Assembly (NCBI GenBank): GCA_022538095.1
Contig: JAKYXN010000016.1
Location: 1 to 64,000 of the forward strand
Direction: 5' to 3'
Source: Puniceicoccaceae bacterium K14
GTDB taxonomy: Bacteria > Verrucomicrobiota > Verrucomicrobiia > Opitutales > Opitutaceae
Length of the DNA stretch: 64,000 bases
Shown here: piece after piece, positions 58,609-64,000 of the stretch
Layout of the letters: each line of letters starts with the position of its first letter
Numbering within the stretch: the stretch's first letter is position 1
The notes under the pieces: model-generated
The model's input: only the letters and a program-made list of their open reading frames with translations
Told to the model about the DNA's origin: nothing
Databases searched by the model: none
Program-made: the position numbers and the translations under genes

Positions 58609-61224
58609 ATGATGTCTGAAGTGAGTGAAGTATTTAGAAAAGACTATAAGCCGTCAGATTTTTTGATAAGTGATGTCTATTTGGAATTTGATCTAGAGGA
58701 AGACGTTACTCGGGTTTCGGCGTCTTTGAAGGTTGAGAAGCAAGCTTCATCCGCAGCGGATCTAACTCTGCATGGGGAAAATCTCTCTTTGGTAGATGTG
58801 AAAATTGATGGCCAGGTTTTGGATGCGGAATTGTATTCGGTCTCTGAGGATAGTTTAGTGATTTTGAATGCACCAGATTCTTTTGAGCTAGCGACAGTAG
58901 TAGAAATTAAGCCTCAAGAGAACTTTGAATTATCCGGCCTTTACAAGTCTACGGGCAATTATTGCACTCAGTGCGAGGCCGAAGGATTTCGTCGTATAAC
59001 TTATTTCTTAGATCGGCCGGATGTAATGGCTCGATACCGCACAAAGATCATAGCGGACAAAGCTAATTATCCTGTGTTGCTTTCGAATGGGAACCGAGTT
59101 GATGAAGGTGATTTAGAAGGCGGACGCCACTGGGCTTTGTGGGAGGATCCCTACAGGAAACCGAGTTACTTGTTCGCTATGGTCGCGGCCAATTTGGTAT
59201 GTAAGCGAGATGAATTTGTTACTCTATCTGGTCGGAAGGTATCGCTCGAGGTGTGGGTGAATGATTTCGATCTGAATAAGACAGACCATGCTATGGCTGC
59301 GTTAAAGAAATCCATGAAGTGGGATGAGCAGAGGTATGGCCTGGAATACGATTTGGATATTTACATGATCGTGGCAGTTCCTGATTTCAATATGGGAGCG
59401 ATGGAGAATAAAGGACTCAATATTTTTAATACAAAATATGTCTTGGCCAATCCAGAGACCGCGACAGATGATGATTATGAAGGGGTCGATGAAGTAATCG
59501 CTCATGAGTACTTTCACAACTGGACAGGAAACCGAGTGACTTGCCGCGATTGGTTCCAACTAACATTGAAGGAAGGCCTAACTGTATTTCGCGACCAGCA
59601 GTTTACGGCTGATCAAACATCTGAGGCTGTAAAACGAATCAAGGATGTTCGAGGATTGCGAGCGGGTCAATTTCCTGAAGACGCTGGGCCTATGTCGCAT
59701 TCGATCCGGCCTGAGTCTTACGTCATAATGGACAATTTCTATACAGCGACGGTTTACCGAAAAGGGGCTGAAGTGATTCGTATGTACCATACATTGTTAG
59801 GTGAAGAAGGGTTCCGAAAAGGTATGGATTTGTATTTTGAAAGGCATGACGGTGATGCTGTTACCTGTGATGATTTTCGAAAGGCGATGTCTGATGCCAA
59901 CGGATTCGATCTCACTCAGTTCGAACGTTGGTATGATCAAAATGGTACTCCCGAACTTTTTGTTAAAGAGCAGTATGACCCCGGCAGCCAAACATTAACT
60001 TTAGAGCTAAAGCAAGCGAGTGGAGCAAGCAGCGACCATAATCCTTTTCACATGCCAATCCGCATTGCCTTGTTAGGCCCTAGTGGGGTAGAGCTTGAAA
60101 GTAAGCTCGGAAACGAATGCAAGGCAGAGCACTTGTATGAATTGAAGGAGGAATCCGTTCGGTTAGTTTTCGAAAATTTAATAGAGCGTCCTGTTGTTTC
60201 TTTGTTACGAGGTTTTAGCGCTCCGGTGAAAATGAGGTGGGAACGCAGTTTAGGCGATTTGGCCTTTTTGTCCAAGTACGACAAGGACGCGTTCAATCGT
60301 TGGGATGCAGGACAGAATTTCAGCAAAGAAATTTTGTTGGCTGATTCGAATCGCACTCTTGATGGAGGAGATTGTCGTATCAATTCCGAATTGTTGGACA
60401 ATGTGTGTACAATTTTACGAGATGATTCTAGTGATCAGATGTTCAAAGCGTTTGCATTGCAGTTACCATCGCTTAACGAGTTGATCTACGAATTGCCAGT
60501 CGCCGACCCGGATGCTGTGCACAAGGTCTTGAAGCAATACCGAAAGGCCATCGCGGAAGTCTACCGTGACGAATTATTAGATACATATAGGTCGCTTGAG
60601 AAATATCCGGCGTACAATTACACCACGAGTGAAGTTAATCGGCGTGCGTTCAAGAATGCACTGTTGAGTTACATTGTAGAGTTGGGTGATCAAGAGGCGA
60701 TTGAGATAGCGTTTGCGCAATTTGCTAATGCGAACAATATGACTGACCAATATGCAGCCTTGGGGGCTTTGTGCAATATAGAGTGTCAAGAACGTGAAGA
60801 CGCTCTCGCTGCGTTTTATGAGCAATGGCAAAGGGAAGCATTGGTGGTTGATAAATGGTTTTTCATTCAAGCGAAAGACATGGCGAGTGATGCTCTTAAT
60901 CGTATCCAAAGGCTGACGAAACATCCAGATTTTAATATAAAGAACCCCAATCGGGTTCGTTCGCTTTTGGGAGTCTTCTCAAGGTTGAATTTGGTCAACT
61001 TCCACCGTGAAGATGGTGCAGGATACCGATTGCTGGCGGACTTCGTTCTTCAAGTTGATGGGAGCAACGGTCAGCTGGCAGCGAACCTCGTTTCAGGGTT
61101 TAACCCATGGAAACGGTTCTCTATGGTTCGACAGAATTTGATGAAAAGCGAACTTGAGCGAATCGTAGCAAAACCAGGGCTTTCAGGGGATGTGAATGAA
61201 GTTGTTTCGCGAGCGTTGAAGTAA
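58609..61224 (+). CDS. pepN: Aminopeptidase N
   Basis: M1 family zinc aminopeptidase of 871 aa that removes N-terminal residues from peptides in the cytoplasm. GAMEN substrate motif at 263-267; zinc site H299-E300-x2-H303 with E322 (HEYFHNWTGNRVTC, then LKEGLTVF). The length and C-terminal helical domain match the E. coli PepN class. Two ATGs in a row (58609 and 58612) follow an ACAGGAA ribosome site. It is 35 bases after the M48 gene and probably co-transcribed with it. Confidence 0.96.
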   Translation: MMSEVSEVFRKDYKPSDFLISDVYLEFDLEEDVTRVSASLKVEKQASSAADLTLHGENLSLVDVKIDGQVLDAELYSVSEDSLVILNAPDSFELATVVEIKPQENFELSGLYKSTGNYCTQCEAEGFRRITYFLDRPDVMARYRTKIIADKANYPVLLSNGNRVDEGDLEGGRHWALWEDPYRKPSYLFAMVAANLVCKRDEFVTLSGRKVSLEVWVNDFDLNKTDHAMAALKKSMKWDEQRYGLEYDLDIYMIVAVPDFNMGAMENKGLNIFNTKYVLANPETATDDDYEGVDEVIAHEYFHNWTGNRVTCRDWFQLTLKEGLTVFRDQQFTADQTSEAVKRIKDVRGLRAGQFPEDAGPMSHSIRPESYVIMDNFYTATVYRKGAEVIRMYHTLLGEEGFRKGMDLYFERHDGDAVTCDDFRKAMSDANGFDLTQFERWYDQNGTPELFVKEQYDPGSQTLTLELKQASGASSDHNPFHMPIRIALLGPSGVELESKLGNECKAEHLYELKEESVRLVFENLIERPVVSLLRGFSAPVKMRWERSLGDLAFLSKYDKDAFNRWDAGQNFSKEILLADSNRTLDGGDCRINSELLDNVCTILRDDSSDQMFKAFALQLPSLNELIYELPVADPDAVHKVLKQYRKAIAEVYRDELLDTYRSLEKYPAYNYTTSEVNRRAFKNALLSYIVELGDQEAIEIAFAQFANANNMTDQYAALGALCNIECQEREDALAAFYEQWQREALVVDKWFFIQAKDMASDALNRIQRLTKHPDFNIKNPNRVRSLLGVFSRLNLVNFHREDGAGYRLLADFVLQVDGSNGQLAANLVSGFNPWKRFSMVRQNLMKSELERIVAKPGLSGDVNEVVSRALK

Positions 61225-61235
61225 TTAGTCAAAAT

Positions 61236-61387
61236 AGGCCAAAGCAGGGTCCGGTAAGATTATAAATCAACCTGATGAACAAGTTTTGTTGCAATTTGAG
61301 GATTGGGACCCAGGAAGCAATTATGAATTGCGTGATTTTGAGATCCAAAACTTTGGATACACGGAAGTGGTATTCGAGCTGGAGTGA
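61236..61387 (+). pseudogene. Short protein-like open frame, possible small gene or remnant
   Basis: A frame open from after a TAG at 61235 to TGA at 61385-61387 encodes protein-like, acidic sequence including QFEDWDPGSNYELRDFEIQ and ending VVFELE. There is no ATG or GTG in the proper place; TTG codons at 61286 and 61289 could start a peptide of about 33 aa. Its stop directly abuts the stop of the convergent gene at 61388, as in real gene pairs. It may be a small gene with a rare start, or the tail of a decayed gene. Confidence 0.35.
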
Positions 61388-61903
61388 CTAGCTTGCGTCA
61401 AAGATAGGTTCGCCGCTAGATGCGAAATATTTGCTTCGGATGGTTTCGTGAAGGATTTGGTTTTGGAGGTCCGTTTCGGATATTTCCAAGGCATCCATTT
61501 CTTGGATAAGAAAATCGAATATTTTGGCGTCGATTTCTCCGTCTACGATTTCGCCAATAGTCTTTTCGTCTTTTCCGGAAGGGTAGCCAACGATCCAAAT
61601 GAATTCGTGTTCTTTGCTGAGTGCTGTTAAGAATTCGATTGTTTTCCAATAGTCCACCATACTCATGATGACATCGTCGCGATAATCCACATTGCGTTGC
61701 TGTCCGTTTCCGTCTTCGAGCACGCGCCGAAGCATGACTGTTCTTCCATTGATGAGCTCCGGTTCTTGGGGAATATCTATAAACTCCAGGGGTTGGTTCC
61801 ACCAAAGGTGGGATGCGACCAGCTCATTTATTTGTTCGATGATAAGGCCTTTGTAGTCAGGTTCGAATTCGTCGTAGGAAGTAAAGGTGAGGGTGCCTGT
61901 CAT
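61388..61903 (-). CDS. Uncharacterised protein
   Basis: Protein of about 171 aa that I cannot assign. It is acidic, predicted soluble, with a central stretch NGRTVMLRRVLEDGNGQQRN, a DYRDDVIMSMVDYWKTIEFL helix and a C-terminal helical part ending LHETIRSKYFASSGE. There is no signal peptide or membrane helix. The ATG at 61903 is preceded closely by AGGA; the frame also runs on to a TTG at 61939. It stands alone between pepN and ilvC. It could be an immunity- or regulator-like single-domain protein, but nothing supports a specific role. Confidence 0.65.
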   Translation of the reverse strand: MTGTLTFTSYDEFEPDYKGLIIEQINELVASHLWWNQPLEFIDIPQEPELINGRTVMLRRVLEDGNGQQRNVDYRDDVIMSMVDYWKTIEFLTALSKEHEFIWIVGYPSGKDEKTIGEIVDGEIDAKIFDFLIQEMDALEISETDLQNQILHETIRSKYFASSGEPIFDAS

Positions 61904-62097
61904 TCCTAGGGATGCTTCAAGGGCTAGCTCGCTCGTCAATTAAAATTGTTTTAGCGGACGATTTGGCGTGCCGGGTGATGAAATTGGGCCATTTTGCAGG
62001 AAAATTGTTATCACGCGCGATAAGTCGAAAAATGCCCTTTACCCAAGGCGAAAGCTACTCATAGTGCCCGTTTCTAATTTTTAAACAAGACCCTCAA

Positions 62098-63582
62098 ATG
62101 AGCAGAAAAAACTACTTCAACACACTGACACTAGCGCAAAAACTAGAGCAACTAGGCCGTTGCCGCTTTATGGATAAATCGGAATTCAATGGCGTGGAAG
62201 CTCTCAAGGGTAAGAAAGTCGTTGTAGTTGGGTGTGGCGCTCAAGGATTGAATCAAGGCCTTAACCTTCGCGATTCAGGCTTGGACGTAAGCTATGCATT
62301 GCGTGACGCGGCGATTGCTGAAAAACGTCAATCGTGGAAAAATGCTGTAGACAATGGGTTTCAAGTGGGAACTTACCAAGAGCTGCTTCCGACAGCGGAT
62401 TTGGTTTTGAACCTGACCCCTGACAAGCAACACAGTTCAGTTGTAGCGGCAGTTCAGCCGTTGATGAAAGAAGGAGCTTGCTTGGCTTACAGTCACGGTT
62501 TCAACATTGTAGAAGAAGGCACGGAAATTCGCAAAGACCTTACCGTAGTGATGGTAGCTCCGAAAAGCCCTGGAACTGAGGTTCGCGAAGAATACAAACG
62601 TGGTTTTGGTGTTCCGACTTTGTTAGCTGTTCACACAGAAAATGATCCGAAGGGCGAAGGTTGGGATATCGCGAAGGCGTACGCAGCGGGAACCGGAGGC
62701 GACCGAGCGGGCTGCTTGGAGTCTAGCTTTATCGCTGAAGTTAAGTCTGATTTGATGGGTGAGCAAACGATACTTTGTGGTCTTTTGCAGGCGGGTTCAT
62801 TGCTTGCTTATGACAAGATGATCGAAGATGGAATGGACGCTGGTTGGGCGAGTAAGTTCGTACAACACAGCTTCGACACCATTTGCGAAGGCCTCAAGCA
62901 CGGTGGCATCACCAACATGATGGACCGTTTGAGCAACCCTGCGAAGATCAAAGCCTTCGAATTGTCAGAGCAACTCAAGGACATCATGCGTGATTTGTTC
63001 GACAAGCACCAAGAGGACATCATGAGCGGAGCGTTTTCTTCTGGAATGATGGCTGACTGGGATGCGGGAGACAAAGATTTGTTAGCATGGCGTGAAGCAA
63101 CCAATGAAACTGCGTTTGAAAAATCAGTAGCTTCGGATGCTGAAATCGATGAGCAAGAGTACTACGACAAGGGAGTTCTCATGGTCGCTTTCATCCGAGC
63201 GGGTGTGGAGTTGGCTTTTGAGTCGATGACAAACGCTGGAATAAAGGCGGAGTCTGCTTATTACGAGTCCCTTCACGAGGCGCCACTGATCGCTAATACG
63301 ATCGCTCGTAAGAAGCTCTATGAAATGAACAAGGTAATTTCCGACACTGCTGAATATGGCTGCTATCTTTTCTCAAACGCTTGTATTCCACTGCTCGGAG
63401 ATTTCATGAAAACCGTTAAGACAGACGTTATTGGCGGAGAACTCGGTTGTGCGAGCGGCAAGGTGGACAACCAGAAGCTTATTGAGGTGAATGCTACTAT
63501 CCGTAATCACCCAGTTGAAGTGGTTGGTAGCACATTGCGTGGTTACATGACTGCAATGAAGACTATTGCGGTAGGCGGTTAG
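62098..63582 (+). CDS. ilvC: Ketol-acid reductoisomerase (class II)
   Basis: Long-form (class II, E. coli type) ketol-acid reductoisomerase of 494 aa. It converts acetolactate or acetohydroxybutyrate to the dihydroxy acid with NADPH in valine and isoleucine synthesis. The nucleotide fold begins [20 protein letters not shown] (41-60; GxGxxG at 45-50). Conserved [20 protein letters not shown] (about 154-173), [12 protein letters not shown] and the duplicated knotted domain complete the enzyme. A monocistronic gene with a strong terminator. No leader peptide rich in Val/Leu/Ile or T-box was recognised in the 158 bases upstream. Confidence 0.96.
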   Translation: MSRKNYFNTLTLAQKLEQLGRCRFMDKSEFNGVEALKGKKVVVVGCGAQGLNQGLNLRDSGLDVSYALRDAAIAEKRQSWKNAVDNGFQVGTYQELLPTADLVLNLTPDKQHSSVVAAVQPLMKEGACLAYSHGFNIVEEGTEIRKDLTVVMVAPKSPGTEVREEYKRGFGVPTLLAVHTENDPKGEGWDIAKAYAAGTGGDRAGCLESSFIAEVKSDLMGEQTILCGLLQAGSLLAYDKMIEDGMDAGWASKFVQHSFDTICEGLKHGGITNMMDRLSNPAKIKAFELSEQLKDIMRDLFDKHQEDIMSGAFSSGMMADWDAGDKDLLAWREATNETAFEKSVASDAEIDEQEYYDKGVLMVAFIRAGVELAFESMTNAGIKAESAYYESLHEAPLIANTIARKKLYEMNKVISDTAEYGCYLFSNACIPLLGDFMKTVKTDVIGGELGCASGKVDNQKLIEVNATIRNHPVEVVGSTLRGYMTAMKTIAVGG

Positions 63583-63613
63583 TCTTTCTTCAATCTTTGC
63601 GAATAGAATTTTC

Positions 63614-63645
63614 AAGCCCCGCCGGTTTCGGCGGGGCTTTTCATT
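63614..63645 (+). terminator. Terminator of ilvC
   Basis: The 10-bp GC-rich stem AAGCCCCGCC / GGCGGGGCTT (63614-63623, 63630-63639; loop GGTTTC) is followed by TTTCATTTT. It is 31 bases after the ilvC stop. Confidence 0.88.
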
Positions 63646-63826
63646 TTGGGGCGTACATGGGTGGTTTGACTTGGAAAGGAAATCATTCTTTGGGTAGGTT
63701 TACTCAGTCTCCGAGTATCTTAACGCTAAAAGTATTTGAAAACCTAAGACTCGTAATCATGACTTTAGAAGTTAAGTACTTGTGCCGTAGTTATTAGAAC
63801 AAATACCTGGTTTATTAAACGGAAGT

Positions 63827-64000
63827 ATGACCAAGGTTTGTGAAACCAAAACTTCAACTACTTTAATGCTTAAGGACTCACATTTGCTAATCATTAGCCC
63901 TGACAAAGAGCTTCCGAGTATTGTAGAGAAACAAGTTCAGGTTAAACTCACGACTGCTGAAGGATTTCAGGAAATTATGGAGTGCTTGGGGTCCGAGGTT
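63827..64000 (+). CDS. 5' part of an unidentified gene (runs off the window)
   Basis: A reading frame starts at ATG 63827, two bases after GGAAG, and stays open for 58 codons to the window end. The peptide includes MLKDSHLLIISPDKELPSI and VQVKLTTAEGFQEIM. The LLIISPDKE segment could be the first strand of a receiver-like domain, but this is too little to assign. It follows about 180 bases of non-coding DNA after the ilvC terminator, in which I see no clear promoter. Confidence 0.45.
   Translation, partial: MTKVCETKTSTTLMLKDSHLLIISPDKELPSIVEKQVQVKLTTAEGFQEIMECLGSEV

Noticed and set aside
1-64000. CRISPR arrays, prophage, IS elements, tRNA or rRNA genes
   Set aside because: None seen: there are no regular direct repeats with spacers, no integrase or transposase-like ORFs, and no cloverleaf or rRNA-like sequence.

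Overview
The window reads as chromosomal DNA of a Gram-negative, diderm bacterium from the PVC superphylum, most likely a Verrucomicrobiota of the Opitutae type. Pointers are a small SWIB/MDM2-domain protein (common in Chlamydiae and Verrucomicrobia), several TonB/ExbB systems with TonB-dependent receptors, a TorF-type putative porin, menaquinone synthesis (menB), a GYF_2-domain membrane protein and the absence of phage, IS or plasmid genes. The lineage is inferred from gene content; no rRNA gene is present.

Layout. 1-2.2 kb: an ExbB-TonB-TonB set on the minus strand without a visible ExbD. 2.6-5.6 kb: a NarL-type response regulator divergent from a hybrid sensor protein with receiver and HPt domains. 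5.7-9.9 kb: SWIB protein, an endonuclease/exonuclease/phosphatase-family protein, a Ski2-like helicase and a YfcE-like phosphoesterase. 9.9-15.8 kb: a minus-strand housekeeping run (CPBP protease, zinc ribbon, SurA_N/PpiD-like chaperone, GYF protein, argS). 16.1-26.2 kb: an unusual pyrimidine-nucleoside phosphorylase, porin, DoxX, SDR, AsmA-like protein, a GspE/GspF pair, menB and a dihydroorotase.

26.3-38.8 kb is a minus-strand array: TonB-dependent receptor, then DUF3450, TtpC-like, ExbB2, ExbD2, TonB2 and TPR genes (the full Vibrio/Shewanella-type TonB2 set), then an exported HisC-like aminotransferase, gamma-glutamyltransferase and a secreted dipeptidase. 39.0-42.8 kb carries a receptor-like outer-membrane barrel with no recognisable plug, followed by an MFS transporter.

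43.0-50.5 kb is the most striking part. Two more exported HisC-like aminotransferases (one with a Tat signal) are divergent from a plus-strand operon of Tat-exported flavin amine oxidase, overlapping lipoprotein-like cytochrome c, ammonium transporter and a membrane-anchored protein with three RidA domains. I propose that this is a transdeamination pathway outside the cytoplasm. Exported transaminases would move amino groups among amino and keto acids; the flavoprotein would oxidise an amino acid or amine and pass electrons to cytochrome c; RidA domains would hydrolyse the released imine; and Amt would recover the ammonium. The nearby GGT, dipeptidase and TonB machinery could feed it. The gene identities are well supported; the pathway is inference. 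Two of the aminotransferases, the neighbouring receptor and the flavoprotein also share the start context AAAAAGATGTCY.

50.6-64 kb returns to general metabolism: aldehyde dehydrogenase, gcvT-gcvH (no gcvP here), a D-2-hydroxyacid dehydrogenase, a third TonB-dependent receptor, an M48 lipoprotein protease, aminopeptidase N, an unknown gene, ilvC and the start of an unidentified gene at the right edge. No tRNA, rRNA, CRISPR array, IS or attachment site was found.
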